A DNA stretch of 64,000 bases from Isoetes taiwanensis (Eukaryota > Streptophyta > Lycopodiopsida > Isoetales > Isoetaceae): contig JAJEKV010000040.1 in the NCBI GenBank assembly GCA_021234155.1, positions 7,811,161-7,875,160 of the forward strand, given 5' to 3'. A program made the position numbers and the translations under genes. Shown here piece by piece: positions 36,001 through 46,929 of the stretch (the first letter of the stretch is position 1; the number at the start of each line of letters is the position of its first letter). The notes under the pieces were generated by a model. The model saw nothing but the letters and a program-made list of their open reading frames with translations, was not told the origin of the DNA and did no database searches.

Positions 36001-36148
36001 GTTAAAATTGTTATAGGGCCAATGAGATAGCTCTTGTTAGATCTCTATAACTAGTTGATGGATGTATTCAATGTAGACTAATCTAGACGCATTGCCTCTT
36101 TACTGCCTCTCTCCTACTGCTCTTGCTCTAGGATCCCTATCTCTTACA
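33003..36148 (+). mobile_element. Truncated Copia copy created by the tandem duplication
   Basis: It lacks the 5' LTR, gag and part of integrase. Frames are broken as in unit 1 but at different places; for example, here RGTI is followed by LW and a stop. It is not an independent insertion because it shares the 3' target-site flank with unit 1. Confidence 0.9.
35893..36148 (+). repeat. 3' LTR of the truncated Copia copy
   Basis: 256 bases beginning TGTTAAAGCTAATG behind the tract AAAGGGGAG and ending CTCTTACA, followed by AAAGT. The first bases match the 5' LTR better than the unit 1 3' LTR does. Confidence 0.92.
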
Positions 36149-36615
36149 AAAGTAATGCTACATTTTGGACCCCACTGAAAGCTTTCATTGGATATGATTT
36201 GCAATACAATCTCTTTATCTTGCCTTTTTCCCAACGTATATTGGTAAGGATGCTAGTTTGCTTAGATTTTGTCGTCATGAGAGGCAAGATAACATGACGT
36301 ATTAAGGTTGTGCTTTCTTACCTCACCAGAAAGTGTCCGCAGTAAAATGTTGTCTTTTATGTGTTTAGTCCTCTTCGTTGACGCAGCCATGGTAAAGTGT
36401 GTCTATTAAATTCATAATGGTCGCAGTTGTGTTCCATTAGGTCCGGCTATTTGTATATATGTATTATAAAAATGCAGTGGGTAGGTAAATTAATAATTTG
36501 AAGATTTGATCAATTTAATCTTTCGTGAGTTTGGGGAATAAAATTAGTTGGTTTGCTCAATGAAAAGACTACAAAGAAATGATCGAATTAATGTAGGAGC
36601 AATGAATTATATAGG

Positions 36616-36900
36616 TTGGATGATATATTTTTCCATGGAAAAACTGGGTGTACTATTTGCATAGTACGTGCATTGATGTCCTGGATCGTTTCACAACAGC
36701 GGGATTGTTTTGCTCATGCCTTAAATCTCGTGGTCTCCAACAATGCCGCAACACAAGCCAATTGGTTATTAGATGTCTCTCATCAAATCTTAAAATCATA
36801 TTTTTATGTATTTGTGTGTAACTTCATCTTCTCATGTTTTGGCAGCTTCGATGATCTAATGACAATACTTATTATCAAGTATGAAACTAATCGCGAATAA
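36616..36900 (+). pseudogene. hAT-like transposase remnant, unit 2
   Basis: The frame contains SQQRDCFAHALNLVVSNN, which matches the CFAHxLNLVV signature found in hAT-superfamily transposases of plants. The rest (QANWLLDVSHQILKSYF) is compatible but diverged. No catalytic block, BED finger or dimerisation domain can be seen in the flank, so only this small piece survives. It is duplicated at 32110-32350. Confidence 0.5.
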
Positions 36901-37529
36901 ATTTAACTTGGTAACCTTTTCTTCTTGCTCAAGTGGTTTGAATTATTTTATTAGCTTAGAAATGATGTGAAATGCATATATTTCTAATCATGGCGATAAA
37001 AATGTACATCGGGTAACGTGAATCCTTCCGTATGAGAGGATTGTTCTAAAACTAGAGTCAAGCTAAATTTGAATGCTGCGAGCAAAGCTTGTGCCACCAG
37101 GGATGCAAACTAGCACTGTGAGCAAATGATTACAAAACAACCTCATGCATAGTAAAATACAAATGCTACCTTGAATCATGCAAACTAAAAATTCAGTTAT
37201 ACGTATGTTTTATGGCATGTTCCCTATCCTTCCTTATATAGGTTTTGTGCCCTCTAGAATTTAATAGTCTATACCTTCCGGCCCCTCCATAGGGACAGTT
37301 TAGTGCATGATGATCATATCGTGAGTAGATTAACCATATTGATATTTTGACCTTGCGTAACCTCGGCTGTAAGATTGGCAGCGTCAAGGGAGGTTGATGG
37401 TGCTCGTGATGCAGCCCTACACTTGGTGATATCAAGAAATTACGCTGAGTTATAATTATTCTTGGAATTATTTTCACGAGGGATATGGAAAGACAAGGAC
37501 ACTAACCAATATTTTCACCTTGTGTATAT

Positions 37530-38035
37530 AAAGTATTGTCCCAAATCCTCGTATTGATATATATCTAATCACAAAGTTCATTTGTTTTTGTATGTTTGAT
37601 GATAATTTAAAACTACAAATAACTCGATGTACCTTCCGCTGTAAATGCGTATACAAGACTTGTGGTTTTAGGAATCCCTATGGTTGCATCCACACACCAC
37701 CACTACTCATTAGGCATGCATTGCGTGATGACAAGTTACCGTGTGCAATCGTGATTTACATTTTTCCTGCGGTGGATGCCTCAAGTAACAAGAAATGCAA
37801 CTTATTTTCATCGTGGACTTCACACTTCCACAATTCTCGGCTTTTGGTCCACCGTTGAAAACATCAGCTTTTGGTAGGTCTACATGTCCGCTTTCAAAGA
37901 ATCCTCATGTGGATTTCCAGGAGGTATGGTTTTGTTCGATAATGGTGTTTTCAAAGGACTAAAACATCCAATCGTTGTTTTGTAGTTTCTTCTATCGGTG
38001 ACATGTCATTTTATAATACAATCCACTATAGGACG
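37530..38035. other. Spacer after the tandem duplication
   Basis: No gene or repeat recognised. Confidence 0.4.
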
Positions 38036-38530
38036 TATTGGCTCTGAATTTCTACATGTCTAATAATTCTATTGTCACATGTCTTTATAGATGTAGGAAG
38101 AATATTTGATTCTCTACATGTCCTATACTTCCATTCACATGTTCTATAGTAGTAGGACAGAAAGTAATTTTATTTACTAAGGCATTGTAGGAAAGAATAC
38201 ATGAATTATTTATATGTGTAATACTTCTATTGTCACATGTCTTTATAGAAGTAGGAAAGAATACTTGATTCTCTACATGTCGTATGCTTTCATGTCACAT
38301 GTCTTTATAGTAGTAGACGTAGTACTTGCTAAGGCATTGTAGGAAAGAATACATGAATTACTTATTACGTGTAATAATTTCTATTGTCACATGTCTTTAT
38401 AGAAGTAGTGAAAGAATACTTGATTTCTGTCCTATCCCTTCCATATCAATGGTCTTTATAGCGGTAGGACGTAGTACTTTGATTTGCTACATGTGATGCA
38501 CGTACTCCATCATACGTCCTTATACTAGTA
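38036..38530. repeat. Short tandem array, unit about 160 bases with 60-base subunits
   Basis: The phrase TCACATGTCTTTATAG recurs at about 38076, 38233, 38296 and 38388, each followed by (A/T)GTAGGA and preceded by a CTACATGTCCTAT-like string. AAGGCATTGTAGGAAAGAAT occurs twice, about 160 bases apart. No coding content. Confidence 0.85.
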
Positions 38531-38554
38531 TTCCATGTTCAACTACTTCAATTA

Positions 38555-39090
38555 CTTAACGCCTATTTTTGCATAACAAAACCATCAAGAATTTTATTTG
38601 TATTCTTGAGGGGGTGCGTGATCGGCCTAAATAAATCCCCCTAAGCATTAATGTCATAGGACCACGTTGAAAAATCCTAACAATATCCTGTAACATTTTG
38701 GATATTGTTGAGAAAGACCACATTAAAACCACGCCTACATTTTTGCATAACAAACCATTAAGAATCGTGGAGATGTATTTTATGGAGGAAAGGATCATTG
38801 CAACAAATCCCCAAGCATTAAAATGGCAAGACCATGCAATATCCTAACATATTCCCTCATTTTGATATATCAAGCAGGAACACCATTAAACCGTCTTCTA
38901 CATCTTGGTATAATTTTAGGACCATTAAGAATTTGAGATGTACTGCTTATGGGGAATAGGACCATTGCAACAAACTCCTCAAGCATTATAAAATGGCAAG
39001 ACTCACGCAATATCCTAACATTATCCCCCATTTTTGATAATACAGCGGGAACACCATTAAAACCATGCCTATATCTAGTTGGTACTAAGG
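38555..39090. repeat. Three tandem units of about 175 bases
   Basis: Units begin near 38568, 38745 and 38900. Each contains ACCATTAAGAAT (or ACCATCAAGAAT), an AGCATTA segment, AATATCCTAACA, TTTTTGATA-like sequence and a closing ACCATTAAAACCA. Copies differ by small indels. Confidence 0.85.
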
Positions 39091-39304
39091 TTCGCTATAG
39101 ACGATCCAATAGTTATCCACGCCATCCAATGGTTTTAATTGTATCTAATTTATCTTATCCAATGGTTCTTTCTAAGAATGCAATGGTTCTTTGAAAAACA
39201 ATATTATAACTTATTGCACTAAACGCATTTGCACTAAGAACTAACGGTTCTTGAAAACAAGATAACTTATCAGACTTAGACGAGATTTGCACTAAGAATC
39301 CAAT
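39091..39304. repeat. Short interspersed repeats
   Basis: CCAATGGTT and GCACTAAGAA strings recur several times at 10-60 base spacing. This is a transition zone between the 175-base array and the satellite. Confidence 0.6.
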
Positions 39305-42242
39305 GGCGTAAGTCAAATCTCCATTCTGGTGCCTTTGTACCTCAACGACAAAACACTTGGGTTTCTACATACGACTGTGAGGGACAATTTATGGTTTGAT
39401 ATGTTCTCCTATTTATCTTGAATTTTTTGAGCTTGCTCAAAGCAAGTTACTTGAATGGAGAATTCAACTGGCCGGATAAGGAAACCGGTTCGAAGGAGGC
39501 ATTGGTATTTGCCTCCCGGAGGAGCACTCTGTAGGAAAGCCCGCAGAATCCAAACCCATTTCGCCAGCTTATTGCTTGTTTTCAATCAAGTAGCCTCGCA
39601 CTACGTCTCAAGTGTAACCGGAATAAACTCGACTCTTCCATAACGAAACTCCTACAATACCCAGCAACGCATTGTGGTTTACATTTTGGAGGCCATACCC
39701 TAGTCGATTGGACCGTGGATCTTGCACAATGTCATGAGGTGTAGTGGGAGGGCGCTGACGCCGTAAGACGGAGCCCTTAAACCTTCCGGTAAGAAGTTCG
39801 ACCCAACGTCCTCTCGAAGGTCCCCTGCCACTACCCGCAACTCTCCCACCCCTCTAATCGCGGGATTCCGACCGCCAACTGACTCAAAACATCGGCCATT
39901 TTCAACTGAGACCAAGTTCGTGAGTAAGACTACCCTGCTCCCGTGAAGCGCCAAAGTAGCTCTGCGTGTCCAACACGTCAGTAGTGAATTGGCCTTGTGG
40001 TGCTGACATCGCCATGCGTAGAGGGTTCGTGGTTTATTTTGTCGCAAAATGACCGTATAACTTGGTCCCTAGGGTAATTCTCATTGTTTCTACCTATATG
40101 GCTAAGTCAAATTCCCATTCCTAGGTCTTTGTACCGCATGAACCACAAAACACTTGGGTTTCTACACTACCGATCAAGTAGGCACTTTGGCGGTTTGATA
40201 TGTTCTCCTGATGCATCTTGAATTTTTTGAGCCTGCTCAAGCAAGTTACTTGAATGGAGAATTCAACGGTCTGATAGGAAAACCGGAAACCTCGAAGGGA
40301 GGCATTGGCATTTGCCCTCCGTGAGGAGCATCAGAAAGCCCGCCTCTGCAAATCCAAAACCCCATTTCGGCCACGGCTGTTTCTTGTTAATCGCAGCCTT
40401 CTCACCATGTCTCGCGTAACTGGACAAAACTCGACCTCCATAACGTGAACCCCATAATAACCTAGCAACGCCACGGTTTACGCTTTGGGAGGCCATACCC
40501 CAGTCGATTGGACCAGATCTTGCACAATGTCATGAGGTAGTGGGAGGACGCTTGAGGCCGTAAGATTCGAGCCCTAAAATCTCTCCGTAAGAACTTCACC
40601 CAAAGGTCCTCTCTCGAAGGTCCCTCGCCACGACGCAACTCTCCCACCCCTGAATCGTGATTTGACTTCCGCTAACCCGACCTCAAACACTCCATATTGA
40701 GACCAAGTTTCAGGAGCGTATGACCACCCCCGCCTCCAGAAGCCAAAGTAGCTCATGTCCAACACGTCAGAGGAATTGGCCTTGTGGTGCTGTAATGCCA
40801 GCGCGTAGAGGGTTCAGGTTTTGTCAGCAAAAAATGACAAAGTGTAACTTGGTCCCCAAGGTACTCACGTTTCTGAATGCATTACGATGTAAGTCAAATC
40901 TCCATTCCTGAAAGCCTTTGCACGCCTCGAATCCACAAAAACACTTGGGTTTCTACACCTGGGCCGACTCCAGACACTTTTGGCGGTTTGATATGTTCTC
41001 CTTAATGCATCTTGAATTTTTGTTTCCTCAAGCAAGTTACTTGAATGGAGAATTCAACTGGCCTGACAGGAAAACCGTGTTCCCGGAGGGGAGGCATTGG
41101 CATTTGCCCTCCTGGGAGGAGCACCGTAGGAAAGCTCGCCAAGAAATCCAAAACCCTATTTCGCCGCTTATTGTTTCTTGTTTTCAATCGCAATTTCACC
41201 ATGTCTCAAGTGCAACTGAATAAAACTCGACCTCCATAACGTAAACCCTACAAAACCTACAAATTCATTGTGGTTTACGCTTTGAGGCCATACCCTGGGC
41301 CGCATTGGACCGTGATCTCGCATAATGTCATGAGGTAGTGGGAGGCATTAACGCCGTAAGACGGAGCCCTAAAACCTTCCGTACAGTTCGGACCCAAAGG
41401 TCCTCTCCGAAGGTCCGGCCACGGACGCAAGTGAACCTATCACTTCCGAATCGCGGATTTGACCGCCAACGGACGCCAAACATCGACATTACCCCGAGAC
41501 CAAGTTTCGCGGGAGCGTATGACCACCGCCCAGAAGCGCCAAGTAGCTCAAGTGTCCAACACGTCAGAGGTGAATTGGCCTTAGCGAGGGTGCGGACACC
41601 GCCATGTAGAGGGTTCGTTTTTGTCGCAAAAATGACAAAGGTAACTTGGTCCCTAAGGTAATTTCACTGCTGGACGCACATGGCTAAGTCAAATCTCCAT
41701 TCCGGAGCCTTGTATCACGCTGAACGACAAAACACTTGGGTTTCTACACCTGGCCGAATCAAGTAGACACTTTGGCGGTTTGATATGCTCTCCTGACAGT
41801 ATCTTGAATTTTTTGAGCCCCGCCGGCTAAAGTTACTTGAATGGAGAATTCAACGGCCGATAGGGAAAACTGGTTCCGTGAAGGGAGGCATTGCATTTGC
41901 CCTCCCGGAGGAGCACCGGAAAGCTCCTCAGCTTTGGTAAATCCAAACCCCATTTCTGGCTGGGCTTATTGTTTTTGTTTTCAATCACAGCTTGTAATTT
42001 CATGTCTCAAGTGCAACTGAATAAAATCCTCGACCTCCATAACGAAACCCTACAATAACCTAGCAACACACAGGTTTACGCTTTGGAGGCCATACCTAGC
42101 CCATTGGACTGTGATCTTGCACAATGTCATGAGGTAGTGGAGGACGCTGGAAGCCGTAAGACGGAAGCCCCAAAACCTGTATAGTTCACCCAAAGGTCCT
42201 TCCCCGGAAGGTCCCCGCCACGACGCAACTCTCCCACCCCTA
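39305..42242. repeat. Satellite array, unit about 795 bases, four copies
   Basis: Equivalent points lie at 39421, 40219, 41011 and 41808 (CTTGAATTTTTTGAGC or a variant, followed by AGTTACTTGAATGGAGAATT). Each unit also has AAACACTTGGGTTTCTACA, GGAGGCATTGG(C/T)ATTTGCC, ACCTAGCAAC, CACAATGTCATGAGGTAGTG and CCAACACGTCAG. Copies differ mainly by 1-4 base indels. The fourth copy stops at CTCCCACCCCTAACCC, where a minisatellite begins. Minus-strand frames share segments such as LDMSYFG and GRVASWRG between copies, but none stays open over a unit. Confidence 0.93.
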
Positions 42243-42680
42243 ACCCTACATGTTGGAGCCCACGCGGCATGCTTGAGCCAACTAGGGTGGCATGTTGGAG
42301 CCCACATGTTTGGCCCACCTTGGCACATGTGTGTGTGTTGGAGCCCAGGGTGGTATGTTGGAGCCCACGTGGATGTTTGAGCCACCTTGTCATGTTTTGA
42401 GCTTAGGTGTCATGTGTTGAAGCCTAGGTGGCATGTTGAGTTTGGGTGGCATGTTTGAGTCAGGTGGCATCTCCTCGAGCCACCTTGACATGTTTGGAGC
42501 CTAGGCTTACATGTTGGAGCCTAGGGCGTATGTTAGAGTCTAAGTGGTATGTTGGTGCCTAGGTTGCATGTTTGAGCCAACTTGGCGTGGTTTGAGCTTA
42601 GGTGTATGCAGTTTGAGCTACTCCTACATGTTTGAGTATAGGTGGCATGTTGGAGCCCACATATGGCATGTTTGAGTTAA
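42243..42680 (-). repeat. Minisatellite block 1 (inverted relative to block 2)
   Basis: Repeats of about 18-19 bases, typically paired, such as GGTGGCATGTTGGAGCCCA and GGCATGTTTGAGCCA. They are the reverse complement of the repeats at 44033-44590. Copies vary in sequence and length. Confidence 0.9.
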
Positions 42681-43249
42681 TATGAACACGAAATTAAAGT
42701 ATCTGCATTTGTCAGGTTAATATTTTCTACAAACAAGCATAATCAAGGTCCGGCCAACATATAAAGCGTGCATTTAACATTTGGCTCGTAACATTACTTT
42801 TTGCCCACCATATGTCCAATATATGCCCAACTATTAGAGAACCACAAATTTCTATAAGCTCAAGATAATAATTTTGGAGTGATCTAATACTTAGCAATCA
42901 AATCTATAGCAAAAACAACTTCCTCAGGGCTAATCAAATTAAATAGATTTAAGGTTCAAGGCAAGACCAAATAAATGCTTGACCACAACAACTCTAAGAA
43001 AAGCCATCTAACCTAAAAGTTCTTATTTTTCAAAACTATCACAAGCACTGGCTACTGTGGTTTACGCCGGAGTAGGCCAAAATGTGATCGCTTTTCTGAT
43101 AGCTAGGTGCCTTTTAGCAACATATACCTGGAGCTATTTTAAGTAACTCTGAATAACAGTAGTTTGGATCTATTGGCCATCCCACGATCCCAAACAATTT
43201 TGGCATAATCGCAAAAGGCCTTGGACTTGTGTAATTGCCACACCGGAGG
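42681..43249. other. Spacer with a dispersed repeat at 42735-42855
   Basis: The segment 42735-42855 matches 45225-45335 in direct orientation (AAGGTC(C)GGC, AACATATAA, TTTAACATTTG, TTTTGCCCA, CAACTATTAGAGAACCACA). The rest shows nothing recognised. Confidence 0.7.
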
Positions 43250-44032
43250 AGTGATAACCCAAACCCCATTCCATCAGTTCCTATTGCTTCATGTTCTCAA
43301 TTGCAGCTTCCCAACCATGACCCAAGTGCAACTGACTAAAACTCGACCCCCATAACGTAAACCCTTCAATAACCTAGCAACACACAGGGTTTACGTTTCG
43401 GAGGCTATATCCTAGTCAGATTCGACCAAAATCTTGCACAATGTCATCACGTAGAGGGAGGGTGTTGATGCCATAAGATGGACCTTTAAGACCTTTCGGA
43501 GGCAGTTCGCCCCAAAGGTCCTCTCCCAAAGAACCCTGGCCATGGATGGGCAACTTTTCCACTCCGGAACTGTGAACTGACTCTGCCAATGGACTCAAAA
43601 TGTCGACTTTACTCCGGGGAGCAAGTTTCGTCGGCAGAAGACCTCCCCTTCTCCAAGAAGCACCAAAGTAGCTCATGTCCAACACGTTCGTAGTCAATTG
43701 GCGTAGGAGGTGGCTGCGGAATACCGCTATGTAGAGGGTTCGTGTTTCTTTCATTGCCAAAAATGACCATGTAACTTGGTCCCTGGGGTAATTTCGCCAT
43801 TCCGGACGACATGGTGAAGTCGAATCTCCATTCCAGAGCCTTTGTACTGCCCGAACGACAAAACACTTGGTTTTCTATGCGGTCAACCCGCAGAACGCGT
43901 CGTGGTGTGATAAGTTCTCCCGGACGGATCTTGGATTTTTTTAAGCCTGCTCGAAGCAGGTTACTTGAATGACGGATTCAACAGTCGGATAGGAAAATTG
44001 AGCTCGGGAAGGGGGATATTGGCATTTGCCCT
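43250..44032. repeat. Diverged satellite unit between the minisatellite blocks
   Basis: It follows the order of the 795-base satellite (CCTAGCAACACACAGG, CACAATGTCATCACGTAG, AGCTCATGTCCAACACGTTC, AAACACTTGGTTTTCTA, GTTACTTGAATGACGGATTC, GGCATTTGCCCTCCCA) but is more divergent than the four units at 39305-42242. It stops where minisatellite block 2 begins. Confidence 0.85.
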
Positions 44033-44590
44033 CCCACATGCCAAGGTGCTCAAACATGACACCTAGGATCCAACATGCCACCTAGGCTCAAACATGCAAA
44101 GGTGGCTCAAACATGCCACGCGGGCTCACCTAGGCTCCAACATGCCAAGGTGGTTCAAACATGCCACGCCGGCTCCAACGTGCCATCTAGGCTCCAACAT
44201 GACAAGGTGGCTCAAACATGCCACCTAGGCTCAAACATGCCAAGGTGGCTTCAACATGCCACCTAGGCTCCAACATGCCAAGGTGGCTCAAACATGCCAC
44301 GTGGACTCCATAATGCCACATAGGCTCCAACGTGCCATGTGGGCTCCAACATGCCAAGGTGGCTCAAACATGCCACCTAAGCTCAAACATGCCAAGGTGG
44401 ATCCCACATGCCAAGGTGGCTCCAACATGCCACCTAGGCTCAAACATGCAAAGGTGGCTCAAACATGCCACCTAGGCTCCAACATAACAAAATGGCTCAA
44501 ACATGCCACCTAGGCTCCAACGTGCTCAAACATGCCACGCGGGCTCCAACATGCCACCTATGCTCCAACTTGCACCACGCGGGCTCTCAA
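44033..44590 (+). repeat. Minisatellite block 2
   Basis: About 30 copies of an 18-19 base unit, alternating CATGCCACCTAGGCTCAAA-like and CATGCCAAGGTGGCTC-like forms. Open frames across it (for example repeated QTCHLGSN and MPPRLKHAKV) arise because the unit length is often a multiple of three; there is no evidence that they are translated. Confidence 0.92.
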
Positions 44591-46438
44591 TTTTCTCCAC
44601 TCATTTCATGGAGATTGTAAGAAATACCCTGCGTCACATAATCATGCCACTTTTGCCATGTCATTCACCATATCCGAATGTAGTTCTTCAACTAACTTTT
44701 GTTCATATATTCAATGTTTATATCTCAAACAGAACAATTTTCAATTATGGCTCATTGATGTACGTGCCATGATATTAAGAATGAACAAACTGCACGAGGT
44801 TATGTTGCCAACGGGGCAAGCAGGGAAGTGTAGGTTGAACCATGATAGTTGTTAATAAATGGAAGTTTGGTTCTGCTACATTGCTAAATGGAAGTTTGGT
44901 CCCGCAATGATGTGTCATGACATGGCAACTTGGAAAATAAAAATTGACTAGTTATTTTTAACTCTTTTGAAATAGAAGATTTTTGCATGATAACTTGGGA
45001 TTTTTTGACGTGAGGTGGTAGCAAGAAACACTTCGGCTACATCATGAAGTTTTGTGATTCTTGTGTGATGTTGAGATGTCATGCTTAGGGTTATAACTTA
45101 TTTTAGCATAATCTATAGGTCTTGATATTCTAGGCATTGCTTGTGAATAAAAATAGTGTCTGAAACTTGAAGAATGTACCATTGTTTACATCTTGTTGAT
45201 AAGTAGAGGGGCGCAACTCTAAATTAACATTTGTTAAGGTCGGCTAACATATAATGAAGTTTGTTTAACATTTGTCTCCAATATATTTCCAATGTCTTTT
45301 GCCCATCATATCTTCACAACTATTAGAGAACCACAGTCTTGCCCTGATCTAGTACATGGGTAACTTAATTCCATTGCGAAATACAACTCCCTTTTGTCTA
45401 AAAATAATATTTTTAAAATAAAATAAAATATGCATGCAAGTAGTATTTTATCCAATGGCCAAGATGGATGACTAAGATCTTGATCCCCATCCTATTCTCT
45501 TATTGGGCCTTAAAATGACGGCTTTATCTTATCTTATTGGTCCTTTTCCAAGTTTCTTAAGCTAGAACCTGTGTTTATTTCTTCGCTAATTTGGTCTTCC
45601 GTTGAATAAAACAGGGATTGAGCAATCAACAATGGCGCCGCTATTGTTCATATTACATGTTTACATGCTTTTGCATCTTGGAAGGTCACATAACGATGTA
45701 GGATGTTTAAAAGAAGTGAAAGAATTGGTAAAAGAATCAGGACATTTTTGCATTCTTGGAAATTTGGAAACAAAACATCTTTGGCACCCAATATCTATGA
45801 TCTTATAGGGTTCAATGCTGGTAATGAATGCCTATGAAACGATTGTATAAATACATAATACGTTAAAAAATACTAAAGATATACAGAGTACAACTGTCTA
45901 TATATAGAACAAATTCTTTAAAAAATCCAGGACAAAAGGTGAAGTTGGGAAAGATACCCCGCAAAAAATAATAGCATACATGTTGAAAATTAAAGTTAGA
46001 ATTAAAATATGTAGTATCTTATTCAAGCCAGAATGGAGGACCCAGATTTCGGTAGACGTGGATGGCCCAGATTGCGATCTTTGTAGTGTTATCCTATTGG
46101 TTGAGCTAATGGATGGACGGTCTAGATCGAGAGACGGCCAGGATGGCAATCCTGTCCGTGTCTTCCTAGTGGTTACCTAACAGGCCACTTCCCCGCCTTG
46201 GCCGTTTTCCATTTTCCCGCCTAACCAATTTACCTAGCCACTTCCATTTTCCATTTTCCTAATGGGCCTTGAGCAGATCAATCTTGAGCTCCACTTAGGA
46301 TTAGGCGATCTTCACTTCCACACTCGAGCTTCACTTCAGCGGTGAGCTCCACTTCGGACTTCGGACTTCGGACTCAAGCTTCACTTCGGTGGGCGATCTT
46401 CACTTCGGACTTCCGGACTCAAGCTTTCATCACTTTCT
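44591..46438. other. AT-rich spacer with a dispersed repeat and short promoter-like repeats
   Basis: 45225-45335 pairs with 42735-42855. A plus frame at 45602-45808 contains SHNDVGCLKEVKELVKESGH, which looks coding but is not recognised. From 46290 to 46420, GAGCTCCACTTCGG/CTTCACTTCGGACTTC-type strings recur. Confidence 0.4.
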
Positions 46439-46929
46439 ATGGCGGATTTCTGTGGCCTTCCTTCTTACCTGCAAAAAGCTCATATCCGGACTCTAAATCT
46501 TTGCCCTAACACCACCCATACTTATTTTTCCTTTCTGCTTTTCTATTCTTCTTGGCAAAATTTGGATCGGCACAATAAAAACCTCTGCCTTTCTTTTTCT
46601 CTTGGTCAAAAATGTCCTTCGATTTGCGGGTTTTTCTTGCGAATTGGAGGGTACCGAGCTTGGAGCACAGACCATCCACCATTTGCTTTATTCTGGTATC
46701 CATTCATCGCCATTTTTGTTTTTCTGCTTTCGTTTTGTTCAATGTTTTTATTGTAGGCTTATATGCAGCAGGTTGTCAAGGTCATCATCACCGAGGCGAT
46801 AGAAACAGCCACCAAACGATGCCTCCCGCAAAAAGAGAAGTAATATTTTGTCTTTGTGATTTCTTCAAAGAGTTTGTTACAGAGTCCAGAGATTTCTTTC
46901 ACAAATACAGAAACCTTGGTGCAATCTAA
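46439..46929 (+). other. Possible small gene, unrecognised
   Basis: An ATG at 46439 (MADFCGLPSYLQKAHI) opens a 105-codon frame. At 46772-46843, behind a CAGCAG acceptor, another frame reads VVKVIITEAIETATKRCLPQ then KEK and TAA. The two could be first and last exons of a short gene with an intron between, but I cannot fix the donor and recognise neither part. Treat as a weak candidate. Confidence 0.2.

Larger units (their letters stand above)
33003..37529 (+). repeat. 4.5-kb tandem duplication, unit 2
   Basis: This is the second unit. It starts inside the Copia integrase region and includes the Copia RT (LGPIVTGKRATGCKWF near 34352-34400; KQMDVKSAFF-type sequence near 34590), RNase H (KHIDTHLMFIRGTI near 35645), polypurine tract, an LTR (35893-36148), the same AAAGT, and the same flank. 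The fact that the flanking AAAGT and hAT remnant are copied shows that duplication followed the Copia insertion. Confidence 0.93.

Noticed and set aside
33003-36148. Second independent Copia insertion
   Set aside because: It shares the AAAGT target site and 1.4 kb of identical-order flank with the first element, so it is a product of the segmental duplication.
39700-41239. Minus and plus frames of 60-115 codons in the satellite
   Set aside because: The same peptide fragments appear in each unit at different frame breaks; no unit has an open frame, so no gene is claimed.
42243-44590. CRISPR-like array
   Set aside because: Units are contiguous minisatellite repeats without unique spacers, in a plant genomic context.
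44075-44855. Open frames with repeated QTCHLGSN and MPPRLKHAKV-type units
   Set aside because: They are translations of the minisatellite; the frames exist because the unit length is often divisible by three.
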